A stretch of DNA of 64,000 bases from Marinibacterium profundimaris (GTDB lineage Bacteria; Pseudomonadota; Alphaproteobacteria; Rhodobacterales; Rhodobacteraceae), in assembly GCF_002210095.1 (NCBI RefSeq), contig NZ_AQQR01000014.1:43021-107020 (forward strand). The letters are read 5' to 3'. A program made the position numbers and the translations under genes. The notes under the pieces are model-generated. The model ran no database searches and was not told where the DNA came from. It saw only the letters and a list, made by a program, of their open reading frames with translations. Below are positions 32,703 to 42,112 of this stretch, piece by piece (position 1 is the stretch's first letter; each line of letters begins with the position of its first letter).

Positions 32703-33707
32703 ATGGTAGAGATGGTTTCGCGCCCCTATGCGTCAGCCTTCGAGAAATTCGCGGCCGGCAACCCCGATATCCTGTGCCTGTCGGCGGACCTGACCTCGTC
32801 CTGCGAGATCGACGGGTTCCGCGACCGGCACCCCGAGCAGTTCGTGTCGATGGGCATGGCCGAGCAGAACATGATGAGCTTTGCCGGCGGTCTCGGCCTG
32901 GCGGGCTTCCGGCCCTTCATCCACACTTTCGGCGTGTTCATGTATCGTCGCCCCTACGATCAGCTGATGGCGTCGATCGCCTACCCGCGCCGCAAGGTCC
33001 GCCTGATGGGGTTCCTGCCGGGCGTCACCACGCCGGGCGGCATGACCCACCAGTCGATCGAGGATATCTCGGTCATGCGGTCGATCCCGAACATGACGAT
33101 CCTTGAAACGGGTGACGCGACCGAGGTGGAATCGATCTGCGAAGCGGCCGACAGCATCGACGGACCGGTCTGGTGCCGCGTGCTGCGCGGATCCGTGCCG
33201 CGCCTGTTCGACACGCCGATCAAGGTCGGCGAGATGCGCGAGCTGAGCAGCGGCGACGACGTGCTGGTCGTGACATCGGGCATCTGCACCGAAGAGGCCA
33301 TGCGCGCCCGGTCGGCCCTGAAAGAGGCGGGCCTGTCGATCCGGCACCTGCACCTGCACACGATCAAGCCCTTCGACGCCAAGGCGCTTCTGGATCATAT
33401 CGGCAGCGTCAAGCACGGCGTCATCACGCTGGAAAACCACGTGACCGAAGGCGGGATCGGGTCGCTCGTGGCCGAGACGATGGCCGACGCGGGCGTGGGC
33501 AAGCGCCTGATCCGCCTCGGGCTCAAGGACACCTATGCCCACGGCGGCTCGCGCCCCTACCTGATGCGCTACTATGGCCTGGATGCGCTTGCGCTGGTCC
33601 GCGGGACCGAAGAGCTGATGGGTCAGAGCTTTGGCATCAGCGAAGACGACCTGGACGATGCACGCATCGACGACGTCCATTCGCTCGTCAAGGCCGAAGC
33701 GCTCTAA
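32703..33707 (+). CDS. Transketolase C-terminal subunit
   Basis: A 334-residue pyrimidine-binding plus C-terminal half of the split transketolase. The catalytic glutamate that contacts the TPP aminopyrimidine is in SMGMAEQNM near residue 51; HTFGVFMYRRPYDQ and FLPGVTTPGGMTHQSIED follow, then a C-terminal domain with LHLHTIKPFD and VTLENH-type residues. It works as a complex with the N-terminal subunit. Split transketolases in sugar-kinase clusters have been linked to apulose-4-phosphate (AptA/AptB), but which donor this one uses is not evident. ATG 32703 lies close behind GAGGCTGGAC. Confidence 0.92.
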   Translation: MVEMVSRPYASAFEKFAAGNPDILCLSADLTSSCEIDGFRDRHPEQFVSMGMAEQNMMSFAGGLGLAGFRPFIHTFGVFMYRRPYDQLMASIAYPRRKVRLMGFLPGVTTPGGMTHQSIEDISVMRSIPNMTILETGDATEVESICEAADSIDGPVWCRVLRGSVPRLFDTPIKVGEMRELSSGDDVLVVTSGICTEEAMRARSALKEAGLSIRHLHLHTIKPFDAKALLDHIGSVKHGVITLENHVTEGGIGSLVAETMADAGVGKRLIRLGLKDTYAHGGSRPYLMRYYGLDALALVRGTEELMGQSFGISEDDLDDARIDDVHSLVKAEAL

Positions 33708-33747
33708 GCCCCTCCGATCCCGGAGGCCCATACCAGAAACGTTCCAC

Positions 33748-33780
33748 GACCGCCGCCAGGGTCAGACCCTGGCGGCGGTC
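33748..33780 (+). terminator. Terminator-like perfect palindrome after the transketolase genes
   Basis: Sixteen-base arms (GACCGCCGCCAGGGTC / GACCCTGGCGGCGGTC) with a single-base centre, 41 bases after the stop; a TTTT follows at 33785. In RNA the centre would open to a loop of about seven with a 13-bp stem. Confidence 0.75.
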
Positions 33781-33981
33781 ATGCGTTTTGCCGGTGCTGC
33801 GCGGGGCGATACAGGGCGTCTGAAAGGGCCGCCCTTCGTTTTCGTGCCTCTCCCCATCTTCAAGGTCGCACCGTCGCGGCCCCGACGCGGGGAAGGTCCG
33901 GACCCCTGCGGATGTCATGGGACAGCCCCGTGACACAGGGCCGAAAAAGACGGGGCCGGACAAGACGGGACCTCGAAAGAG

Positions 33982-34017
33982 AAAGGGCCGCGCCAGGTTT
34001 CCCCGGCGCGGCCCCTT
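33982..34017 (-). terminator. Terminator of the Nramp-like gene
   Basis: On the minus strand AAGGGGCCGCGCC...GGCGCGGCCCTTT forms a strong stem about 27 bases past the Nramp-like stop, followed by CTCTTTCG. With the palindrome at 33748 it separates the convergent units; 33781-33981 holds no gene. Confidence 0.75.
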
Positions 34018-34043
34018 TGTCTCGTTCCGATGCGATCAGCGGA

Positions 34044-35432
34044 TCAGAACAGCATCATGATCAGCACGTAGAGCGAGATAAGCGCCAGACCGACAGTACC
34101 CGTCCAGGCCAGGCCCATCATGAAGGCACCGGGCATGTGCTCTTTCTCCTCGGGCGTCTGGAAGCCGTCGGTGATCGCCTTGATCGTCAGCCAGTAGATG
34201 ATCGGCGAGAAGATAAGCGCAAGGATCGACGCCACCTGGACCACGACGATCGGCTTGGGCATGCCGAACATCACGGCTGCGCCGCCGATGACCCAGAGCA
34301 CCTGGAAGCCGCGGTTGATCAAGAGGCGGGTCTTCGGCTTGTCCCAGCTGGTCTTCAGACGGACACAGCATTCCTCGAACACCCGTGCCTGACCATCGAA
34401 ATAGGTGAAGACGGTCGAGAACAGGGCTGCGACGCCGCCTGCGATGATCACCGGGAAGATCCAGGCGCCGAACGTGTCGGTGTAGATCCGCGCGATGGTG
34501 ACACCCATTTCGCGCCCGGCCGGCACCAGCCCGATCGGGTTGAGCACAACGGCACCGACGATCAGGAACACCATGCCGGTCAGGGCGGCGACGATGTAGG
34601 ACACGTTCATGTCGCGGCGGTACAGGATCATCGAGTTCTTCATGTAGTCGGGGTGAACCTCGACCTCATGACCCTTCGCGCGCATCTCACGGACGAAGAC
34701 CATGCCGCTCTTCTTGTCGACGGCCCAGTTCGACTGCATGGCCGACACCTCGGTGGTGGTCGGGAAGTAGCCCCACATGGCACCGAAGAGGATCATCGCG
34801 CCGGCAGGCGGCAGTGTCGGCAGAAGGCGCGACAGGTATTCGCCCGGGGGCGGCGCCTGCAGTGCAAAGGCAATGAACGACGACAGGGCGAAGACGATGA
34901 TGGCGATCTTCACGATACCTTCGAAGACTTCGTATTTCCCAAGCCAAAGGATCGCGACGCTGACGAGGAGAACGGCCATCGACCAGGCTTCCAGCGGCAT
35001 GAACGGGAAGGCCGCCCAGAGGAGAGCGCCGCAGCCCAGGGCCCGGCCGGCGATGCCGAACGTGTTGGCCAGCGACTGAAAGCCAAGATACCAGAACGGC
35101 CACTGACCGACGCGGCCATAAGCGTTCATGATGCTCTCGCCCTTCACCATCGTGTAGCGGTGAGCGAATTCGAAGCAGCAGTACTTCAGGATGTACGCGG
35201 CGGGGATGATCCAGAGCAGAGCATAGCCGTACTGGGCGCCTGCCGTCGGGCCGTGCATGATGTGGCTTGCACCGATACCTGTCATGGCAGCCGCGATGCC
35301 CGGGCCTGCATTCTGCCATGTGTCCTTCAGGGTCGTGCCCGGGGCATCAAGGTAGATTTTTTCGCCGGGCTTTGCGCCAGCTTCAAAGTCGACATCTCCC
35401 TGACGCGGAGTGTCGGTCGATAAAGTCGTCAA
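34044..35432 (-). CDS. Nramp-family transporter with a divergent metal motif
   Basis: A 462-residue membrane protein with about 11 hydrophobic helices, of the Nramp divalent-metal transporter family. The first helix reads GPGIAAAMTGIGASHIMHGP with AGAQYGYALLW after it; the canonical DPGN metal motif of MntH is replaced by GIGASH, as in a divergent subgroup of the family. So manganese or iron transport should not be assumed. TTG 35432 is chosen as the start because GGGAGGA lies six bases upstream and homologous sequence begins soon after; the frame itself is open further upstream. It stands alone, convergent with the transketolase genes. Confidence 0.82.
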   Translation of the reverse strand: MTTLSTDTPRQGDVDFEAGAKPGEKIYLDAPGTTLKDTWQNAGPGIAAAMTGIGASHIMHGPTAGAQYGYALLWIIPAAYILKYCCFEFAHRYTMVKGESIMNAYGRVGQWPFWYLGFQSLANTFGIAGRALGCGALLWAAFPFMPLEAWSMAVLLVSVAILWLGKYEVFEGIVKIAIIVFALSSFIAFALQAPPPGEYLSRLLPTLPPAGAMILFGAMWGYFPTTTEVSAMQSNWAVDKKSGMVFVREMRAKGHEVEVHPDYMKNSMILYRRDMNVSYIVAALTGMVFLIVGAVVLNPIGLVPAGREMGVTIARIYTDTFGAWIFPVIIAGGVAALFSTVFTYFDGQARVFEECCVRLKTSWDKPKTRLLINRGFQVLWVIGGAAVMFGMPKPIVVVQVASILALIFSPIIYWLTIKAITDGFQTPEEKEHMPGAFMMGLAWTGTVGLALISLYVLIMMLF

Positions 35433-35619
35433 AATGGTTCCTCCCACATGTCGAGTGTGCCGGCGCAGGCGTCCGGCCGGCGACTCACGCTCGCCGGGTC
35501 TGGGCACATGTGCCGTGTGGCTTCCGTTTTTCGATGGAATACAACGCGGCGTTTGGACCTCCTCGTCCCGTCCGCGATGCTTCCCCCACGAGAGCCACTG
35601 TGGGCTACCACATACCAAG

Positions 35620-35656
35620 GTGCAATCCAAATTTTACAAAATTCCGCGAATTGCAC
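35620..35656. promoter_or_regulatory. AT-rich operator-like palindrome upstream of the Nramp-like gene
   Basis: GTGCAAT (35620-35626) and ATTGCAC (35650-35656) enclose a second palindrome AATTTT-AC-AAAATT (35630-35643). It lies about 190 bases before the TTG start in an otherwise GC-rich region and is probably part of this gene's control region. The regulator is unknown; a Fur/Mur-type metal regulator is one possibility. Confidence 0.4.
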
Positions 35657-36519
35657 ATAACGCGACAAACTTCCGGGTCGGTATCAGCGGCCAGTGTCGC
35701 CATTTGACCGAAGAAGAGGGGGGCGAAGGCTGACCGCCTGAAAAAGCGGCATTATTTCTCCCCTCTGGAGTGTCGTTTTATTACGCCCAGTGCACTTTCC
35801 GGCAGAGAACTGAGGGGCCGCGCGCCACGACTCACCGGGAATCGACCCTATGAAAGGCCATGGTCCCGGACCATCTGTCGTTCTCAAATCAATCTCCGGA
35901 TGCGGCCTCGACCTGCAGTCAAGGAAGAGCGCAGGGTATCTCACCACATGGCTTTGGCAGGCGCAAGGAACCGGAGATCTCCCGCCGCAGGCCGACGACC
36001 TCGAAACCGCGCGGCATCTCGACCGGCCCCGAAACGGGGCCGGCTCCGGGCTAAGGGCTGACAGCCAATCACGGCCGGAAGACAAAGTGACGGGGACCGC
36101 AATTGCGCACGGCGGGGGACGATTCGGGCGCGTTGCCGCCGGCCGCCAGTGGCGCGGCAGACCGGTTGGCGGTCGCGGCGCATGTCGCATTTGACGGGCC
36201 TCTCGCGGGCCCTCCCTGCCCTGTGAGCCAGCCGCTATCCTGCCGCGCGGCAGGGCTGCGACAGGCGCTGCGCTTCGTGAGCGTGGCAGGCTGGTCCGGA
36301 CGTCACGACCATACGCGGCAGACATACCGAAGCATCACGGATTGGAATGGAACTTCACTGTCATCCCGCCCGCAGGTCAACGGCAGGCGCGACGGAAGAG
36401 GGCCGGTACGCGGCCAGCAAGGCAGCTCGGACAGCAGGCACGGGCGCAGGCAACGCCGTGACGACCGCTGTGGCGTGGCACAGCGGTCCAGGCCATTCCG
36501 CGGCGGCCCTGCCCTCCCT
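35657..36519. other. Gene-free stretch of about 860 bases
   Basis: Several open frames exist on both strands, but none has a recognisable domain, a ribosome site and normal codon use. Nothing resembling a transposase, tRNA or structured RNA was recognised. It may be a relic region between the Nramp-like gene and locus B. Confidence 0.5.
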
Positions 36520-38037
36520 TCAGGCCACTTCCGTCGCCTGCGCACCCGGTCCGATGCCGGAAATCGCCTGGATCAGGCTGTCTTCCGTCACGTCCTCGGA
36601 CCGGAAGGTCCGGATGATGCGGCCCGAGTACATGGCGATGATGCGGTCTGACACGTGCAGCACCTCTGGCATTTCCGAACTGATGACCATGACGGCGTAG
36701 CCCTGTGCCGCAAGCTCGCGCAGCAGCTTGTGGATCTCGGATTTGCTGCCCACGTCGATGCCCCGCGTCGGCTCGTCGACGATCAGCACATCGGGATGCA
36801 TCGACAGCCACTTGCCGATGACGATCTTCTGCTGGTTGCCCCCCGACAGGTTGCCGACCTTCTGACGCCAGCCCGGCGTGCGGATGTCGAGCTGATCGCG
36901 GTACTTGTCGAAGATCTTTATCTCCTCCCCCTCGGCCACGAAGGGCCCGGAGGCAAGGCGATCGACCTGCGGCAGGGTCATGTTGTCCCGGCAATTCATG
37001 CCAAGCACCAGCCCCTGCCCCTTGCGGTCTTCCGGGACAAGGGAAATGCCATGCGCGATGGCCTCGTCCGGGGAGTGTATCTGCGTCTCGACGCCGCCCA
37101 GCAGGATCTGCCCGGCAGACGGCCGGCGCAGACCGAAGAGTGTCTCGGCAATCTCAGTGCGCCCCGCCCCCACCAGACCGTAAAAGCCCACGACCTCGCC
37201 GCGCCGGATGTCAAAGCTGATGTCCGTGTAGAGCTTGCCGCAGGACAGCCCGCGCACCTCGATCGCGACCTCGCCCAGCTGGTGATGCGATGCGTTGCGG
37301 CTAAGATCGAGCTGCCGGCCAATCATCATCTGCGTGACGGACTCCTCGTCGGTCTCGGCCGTGTTGACCGTGCCCTGGTACTGACCGTCGCGCAGGATCG
37401 AGATCCGGTCGGTGATCCTGAAGATCTCCTCCATCCGGTGAGAGATGTAGATGATCCCGACGCCGCCTGCCTTCAGGTCCGCGATCACGTCGAACAGCAC
37501 CACCTTCTCGGCATCGGTGAGCGAGGCGGTGGGCTCGTCGAAGATCACCGCCTTGGCATCGACCGTCAGCGCGCGGGCGATCTCGACCATTTGCTGGTTG
37601 GCGATGGACAGATCGCCGACCCGGGTGCGCGCGTCGAAACCCACGTTGAGCTTGCCGAGGATGGCATTGGTGCGCTCCGTCAGCGTGGCCCAGTCGACCC
37701 GGCCGAAGCGCTTCCGGGGCAGCTCGCCCAGGTAGATGTTCTCGGCCACGCTGAGCTCTTCGGCGAGGCTGAGTTCCTGGTGGATGAAGACGATGCCCTT
37801 TGCCTTCGCCTCCAGCGGACCGGCCATCGTGACCCTGTCGTCGCCGATGTAGATCGCGCCCTCGGTGGGCTGGTGGATGCCGCCCAGCACCTTCATCAGG
37901 GTGGACTTGCCCGCCCCGTTCTCGCCCATGAGCGCATGGACCTCGCCGGGCATGACCGAGAAGGAGACCCCGTCGAGCGCCCGCACGCCGGGGAATGTCT
38001 TTACGATGTTTTCGAGACGCAGAACTGGATCGGTCAT
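36520..38037 (-). CDS. Sugar ABC transporter ATP-binding protein, locus B
   Basis: A 505-residue fused double ATPase of the RbsA/MglA class. First domain: Walker A GENGAGKST near 38-46, signature LSIANQQMVEIARAL, Walker B VIFDEPTASL. Second domain: degenerate Walker A GLVGAGRTEI, intact signature NLSGGNQQKIVIGKWL and Walker B LIVDEPTRGIDVG. It is the distal gene of a leftward operon (binding protein, SDR, permease, permease, ATPase) and overlaps the permease gene upstream by four bases. Confidence 0.93.
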   Translation of the reverse strand: MTDPVLRLENIVKTFPGVRALDGVSFSVMPGEVHALMGENGAGKSTLMKVLGGIHQPTEGAIYIGDDRVTMAGPLEAKAKGIVFIHQELSLAEELSVAENIYLGELPRKRFGRVDWATLTERTNAILGKLNVGFDARTRVGDLSIANQQMVEIARALTVDAKAVIFDEPTASLTDAEKVVLFDVIADLKAGGVGIIYISHRMEEIFRITDRISILRDGQYQGTVNTAETDEESVTQMMIGRQLDLSRNASHHQLGEVAIEVRGLSCGKLYTDISFDIRRGEVVGFYGLVGAGRTEIAETLFGLRRPSAGQILLGGVETQIHSPDEAIAHGISLVPEDRKGQGLVLGMNCRDNMTLPQVDRLASGPFVAEGEEIKIFDKYRDQLDIRTPGWRQKVGNLSGGNQQKIVIGKWLSMHPDVLIVDEPTRGIDVGSKSEIHKLLRELAAQGYAVMVISSEMPEVLHVSDRIIAMYSGRIIRTFRSEDVTEDSLIQAISGIGPGAQATEVA

Positions 38038-39035
38038 ACCTTCAGCTCCTCCTTGCCCTTCAGGTTAAGCTGCTTGTCCAGGAACAGCACCGCGATCAGG
38101 ATCAGGCCCACGGCAAGGTTCACGGTCGAAGTGTCGGCCCCGATATGGCCTAGCCCCTTGCGCAGCAGCTGGATCGCGATGACGCCGCCGAAGGTGCCGA
38201 TCACGTTGCCGGCGCCACCGGTGATCTTGGTGCCGCCCAGCACGACGGCGGTGATCACCCACAGCTCATAGAGCTGTCCGTCGTTCGGGTTCACCGAACC
38301 GGCCTCGGAATAGAAGACCACCGCCGAAAGCGCCGCGAGAAAGCCGATGATGGCGAAGTTGATCATCATGTGCGGGCCGACGCGGATCCCGGCATTGACG
38401 GCCGCCTCGCGGTTGTCACCGATGGCATAGGCGTTGCGGCCATGCACCGTGCGCGCCATGACGAACCACATCACCAGCGTCACCCCCAGCAGGAACCAGG
38501 TGGCCGTGGCAAAGCCCAGAAACTCGGCTTCGGCGAAATCGACCAGCGTCCAGTTGAGATGGCTCGTCGGGTTCTCGCCGTTGAACATGAAGACGATGCC
38601 GCGATAGCCCAGCATGGATCCCAGCGTGACGATGAAGGCATCCACCCCCGTCTTCCAGACGATCAGCCCGTTCAGCGCCCCCAGCAGCGTGCCGACCGTC
38701 AGCGCCAGCAGCCAGGCCACCGGGATCACCCCGTCGCCCAGCCCCGCGAAGATCGGCCAGGTCATGGAATCCAGCAGGACGATCGCGGCGATGGCAAAGG
38801 TCGCGCCGACCGAGAGGTCGATGTTGCCGTTGACCATGACGATCGTCATGCCCATCGCGATGATGCCGATCGGGGCGGACTGCTTGAGCAGCAGAAGCAT
38901 GTTCTCCCCGTCCATGAAGGCCGTGTCGGACAGCGAAAGGTGTTCTCCGGCAATGCTGAAGAAGATCAGCTCGAGAAGGATGAAGCCCCAGATCGCGCCG
39001 CTTTTCAGCGCCTTTGAGACAGTGCTCTTTTGCAT
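38034..39035 (-). CDS. Sugar ABC transporter permease, locus B
   Basis: A 333-residue RbsC-like permease with about ten hydrophobic helices, the VNGNIDLSVGATFA signature near residue 67, and the coupling loop GDNREAAVNAGIRVG near 219. The frame is open well upstream, but ATG 39035 (MQKSTVSKAL) is preceded by GGAGGG and fits the family's length. It lies 14 bases after the stop of the first permease gene. Confidence 0.92.
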   Translation of the reverse strand: MQKSTVSKALKSGAIWGFILLELIFFSIAGEHLSLSDTAFMDGENMLLLLKQSAPIGIIAMGMTIVMVNGNIDLSVGATFAIAAIVLLDSMTWPIFAGLGDGVIPVAWLLALTVGTLLGALNGLIVWKTGVDAFIVTLGSMLGYRGIVFMFNGENPTSHLNWTLVDFAEAEFLGFATATWFLLGVTLVMWFVMARTVHGRNAYAIGDNREAAVNAGIRVGPHMMINFAIIGFLAALSAVVFYSEAGSVNPNDGQLYELWVITAVVLGGTKITGGAGNVIGTFGGVIAIQLLRKGLGHIGADTSTVNLAVGLILIAVLFLDKQLNLKGKEELKV

Positions 39036-39049
39036 GGCTTTCCCTCCGC

Positions 39050-40024
39050 TCACGCGATCGACGACCAGAGCTTGCCGCGCTTGGCCGCGATATCCAGCCA
39101 GACTGCAAGAATGATGATTATCCATGTGACGACGAACTGGACGTAGAATTGCAGACCCATCAACAGCAGCCCGTTCTGGATGAAGCCCAGGATCAGGACG
39201 CCGATCACCGTCTTGAAGATCGTCCCCGACCCGCCCAGAAGCGACGCGCCGCCGAGGATCACCGCCGCCAGAACCTCCAGCTCCAGCCCCTGGCCCACCG
39301 TGTTCTGCGAACCCAGCGACCGGCTTGCCTGGATCAGGCCCGCGGTGGCCACGCAGCCCGAAGAGATCAGGTAGCAGGTGAACACCGTGCGCGCCCTGCG
39401 GATGCCGGAGAAGGTCGCCGCCGTGCCGTTGCCACCCACCGCGTAGACCTTGCGGCCGAAGGGCGTTCGCGCCAGCACCAGCCCCAGAAAGGCCGCCACC
39501 GCCAGGAACATCAGGATCGGCACCGGGATGCCCAGCGCCGTGCCCTGCCCGAAGACGGAGAACCACGTGCCCTCCTTGTCGGCAATGTCCATGTTCTGCC
39601 CGCCGGAATAGGTCAGCGTCAGCCCGTGTATGGCCGACAACATCCCCAGCGTCACGATCAGGGAATTCAGCCTGAGATACCCCACCAGGAAGCCGATGAA
39701 GGCGCCCAGGCACAGGGTCATGAGGAACATCAGCGGTATCGCCAGCGCCGGGCCGACCTTGTCATGCAGATCGAGCACGACAATCGTCGAGAAGGACATC
39801 ATCGACCCGACCGACAGGTCGAGGTTGCCGCTTATGACGACAAAGGTCACCCCGACGGCCATAATCCCCAGGATCGCCGAGGACCGGACCACACTGAAGA
39901 CGTTGTCGATGCTGATGAATTTCTGGTTGGCCATGGTGAAGGCGATCATGAAGACCGCGAAGGCCACCAGTATCCCCTGTTTCGCTAGGAATTCTCCCAG
40001 GTCTTTCCTGTTCATTGCTGCCAT
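39050..40024 (-). CDS. Sugar ABC transporter permease, locus B, first subunit
   Basis: A 324-residue RbsC-like permease, with ISGNLDLSVGSMMSF near residue 64 and GGNGTAATFSGIRRA near 203 as the signature and coupling segments. About ten hydrophobic helices. It pairs with the permease encoded at 38034-39035. Compared with the locus A permeases, both lack close similarity in the loops, so the loci are not recent duplicates. Confidence 0.92.
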   Translation of the reverse strand: MAAMNRKDLGEFLAKQGILVAFAVFMIAFTMANQKFISIDNVFSVVRSSAILGIMAVGVTFVVISGNLDLSVGSMMSFSTIVVLDLHDKVGPALAIPLMFLMTLCLGAFIGFLVGYLRLNSLIVTLGMLSAIHGLTLTYSGGQNMDIADKEGTWFSVFGQGTALGIPVPILMFLAVAAFLGLVLARTPFGRKVYAVGGNGTAATFSGIRRARTVFTCYLISSGCVATAGLIQASRSLGSQNTVGQGLELEVLAAVILGGASLLGGSGTIFKTVIGVLILGFIQNGLLLMGLQFYVQFVVTWIIIILAVWLDIAAKRGKLWSSIA

Positions 40025-40108
40025 GATCCCCTCCCTGAATCGCAGGCCTGCGTCCTGTCTGTCCGGTGCCGCGCGATGGGCCCGGGCAAAATCCTCCCTC
40101 CATTCAGG

Positions 40109-40924
40109 TCACACCAAAGTCATGCCTCCGTCGATCATGACGATCTGCCCTGTCATGTAGTCGCTGTCCCGGGAGGCCAGAAATGTCGTCGTCCCGGTGA
40201 TATCCGGCGGCGTGGCCACCCTGCCCTTCAGGATACCGGCCGAAAACTCCTCCATCGCCTGGCCCGGACGCTCGGCCGCGCCGATGTCCATCAGGTCCCG
40301 GTCAACCTGGTCCCACATCTCGGTCATCACCACGCCGGGGGCGAACCCCGTGACCGTGATACCGTGCCTGGCAAGATCCCTTGCCCCGGACTGGGTCAGG
40401 GAGACGACCGCGAATTTGGACGCGCAATAGGGCGCGACATTGTCATAGCCCTGCCGGCCCGCGATCGAGGCGGTGTTGACGATCTTGCCCGCCATGCGGT
40501 CCGGTCCGGAGCCCTGGGCGATCATCTGGCGGGCGGCCTCCTGCATTCCGATCATGCAGCCCAGCCCGTTCACCCCCATGATGAAATTCCAGTTGCCTTC
40601 GTCCACGTCCATGAAGTTCATCGGCTTGTTCACGCCGGCATTGTTGAACTTCACGTCGAGCCGTCCGAAGGTCTCGACGGTGTGGGCGATCATGGCGCGA
40701 ACCTGTTGCCGGTCCGTGACATCCACCCGGGCCGCCGTGACCCGATCCGGACCGTGTGTCGCCCGGTTGGCGGCGGCGACTTCCGCGACGCCTGTGCCGT
40801 CTATGTCGGCGAAGCAGACCTTCGCCCCCTCCCTCAGCAGGTCTTCCCCGATGGCGCGTCCGATGCCGCGCGCCGCGCCTGTCACGAGGCAGACGCGATC
40901 CGTCACCCGTCCCATGCCGTTCAT
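40109..40924 (-). CDS. SDR-family oxidoreductase inside the ABC operon
   Basis: A 271-residue short-chain dehydrogenase using NAD(P). TGAARGIG is the cofactor loop near residues 15-22, NNAGVNKP is the NAG motif, and Tyr-Lys is in PYCASKFA (YxxxK). It sits between the binding-protein gene and the permease genes of a sugar ABC operon, so it most likely performs the first oxidation of the imported sugar. It resembles the SDR at 44017-44826 across its length (GVNKP/GLNKP, MDIG/VDIG, SDYMTGQ), so the two are paralogues on either side of the regulator gene. Confidence 0.9.
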   Translation of the reverse strand: MNGMGRVTDRVCLVTGAARGIGRAIGEDLLREGAKVCFADIDGTGVAEVAAANRATHGPDRVTAARVDVTDRQQVRAMIAHTVETFGRLDVKFNNAGVNKPMNFMDVDEGNWNFIMGVNGLGCMIGMQEAARQMIAQGSGPDRMAGKIVNTASIAGRQGYDNVAPYCASKFAVVSLTQSGARDLARHGITVTGFAPGVVMTEMWDQVDRDLMDIGAAERPGQAMEEFSAGILKGRVATPPDITGTTTFLASRDSDYMTGQIVMIDGGMTLV

Positions 40925-41009
40925 CCTTGTCTGTCTGTCGCGTGTTGTCGGCCACGAAGCGGGGCAAACGGCAGTCAGGCCACCGCCGCCCCGCCCGCGG
41001 GAGGTTCGA

Positions 41010-41960
41010 TCAGAAGACCGGCTTGGAGAATTCGTCCATGTTGTCCTGCGTGATCTTCGGCGTGTCGAAGTAGTTCAGGAAGGGCACGTCCTCGCCGCTC
41101 AGCACATCGACCGCCGTGTTCAGCGCGGCCTTCGCGTCGTCGACCGGAGACTGGTAGATCGAGCCCCAGTAATCGCCCGCCGCCATGCTTTCGTAGCCAA
41201 CGGCAAAGTTGGTGGCGCCGACGAAGATGATGTCGTCACGCCCGGCGGCCTTGGCCGCGTTCAGCGCGCCGACGCCCATGTTGTCATCCCCGGCATAAAC
41301 GCCGTCGATGTCGTCGTACTTCACCAGGAAGGCTTCCATGACCTGCTGCGATTTCTCGCGGTTCCAGTCGCCCGGCTGTGTGTCCACGATGGTCACGTCG
41401 GGGCAGACCTCGGGCAGGCGATCCTCGAAGCCCTTGGCGCGCTCGATGGCGGTCGTGTAACCCGGCTGACCGGTGATGTGCACGACCTGGGCCTCGGTCT
41501 CGATACCCATCTCCTTGAACTTGTCGCACATGATTTCCGCCGAGCGGGCGCCCTGCGTGATGTTGTCCGGGCCCGAGAAGGATTTGACGAAATCAAAGCC
41601 CTGCTCGGCGATGTTGGAATTGGTCACGATGACCGGGATGTCGGCCTGGAAGGCCTTGCGCACGGCCGGAATGACGGCCTCGCCGTTGGTCGGCCAGATG
41701 ATGATCGCGTCCACGTCCTGCTGGATCAGGTCCTCGATCTGCGCGATCTGGCGCGCCACGTCGCCGCCTGCATCCAGCACCACGGCCTCGACATTTTCGT
41801 TGGCCTCGGCCGCCTCGATAAAGGCCTTTTCGTAGGTGGTCTGGTAGCTGTCGACGCCCACGTTGTTCTGCGTGATGCCGATCTTCATGGTCTCGGCCTG
41901 CGTCATGCCCGCGAGTCCCGCAAGAATGGTGCCGGTGACCAGCGCTGACTTCATCTTCAT
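41010..41960 (-). CDS. Ribose-type sugar ABC binding protein, locus B
   Basis: A 316-residue periplasmic binding protein (Peripla_BP_4). Signal peptide residues 1-22 (MKMKSALVTGTILAGLAGMTQA). The mature fold starts TMKIGITQNNVGVDSYQ; ligand and hinge segments include DAIIIWPTNGEAVIP, VIVTNSNIAEQG and GVYAGDDNMGVGAL. ATG 41960 follows GGGAGGA. It is the first gene of the leftward locus B operon, facing the fusion regulator. The ligand is unknown. Confidence 0.93.
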   Translation of the reverse strand: MKMKSALVTGTILAGLAGMTQAETMKIGITQNNVGVDSYQTTYEKAFIEAAEANENVEAVVLDAGGDVARQIAQIEDLIQQDVDAIIIWPTNGEAVIPAVRKAFQADIPVIVTNSNIAEQGFDFVKSFSGPDNITQGARSAEIMCDKFKEMGIETEAQVVHITGQPGYTTAIERAKGFEDRLPEVCPDVTIVDTQPGDWNREKSQQVMEAFLVKYDDIDGVYAGDDNMGVGALNAAKAAGRDDIIFVGATNFAVGYESMAAGDYWGSIYQSPVDDAKAALNTAVDVLSGEDVPFLNYFDTPKITQDNMDEFSKPVF

Positions 41961-42097
41961 GTTGGTTCCTCCCTGTGGTGGTCGGCCCCTCCCCTCCCGG
42001 AGAGGCCCTGTCCCGGTCGCGAAACCGGACGCCTTGCAGTCTGGTCCCTCCGAGATCGCCAGTGACCCCGCCAATACATCCATTACGGACATCGCAG

Positions 42098-42112
42098 TAT
42101 CCAAAATGGATA
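42098..42112. promoter_or_regulatory. Operator-like palindrome, locus B divergent promoter
   Basis: TATCCA-AAA-TGGATA is a palindrome with a three-base centre between the divergent binding-protein and fusion-regulator genes. A related but poorer site, CATCCATTACGGACA (about 42077-42091), lies 20 bases left of it. Likely bound by the winged-helix protein encoded at 42165. Confidence 0.55.

Noticed and set aside
34044..35432. MntH manganese transporter
   Set aside because: DPGN motif is absent; only membership of the wider Nramp family can be supported.
35684..36325. 213-codon minus-strand frame in the gene-free region
   Set aside because: Arg/Pro/Ser-rich, no domain, no ribosome site.
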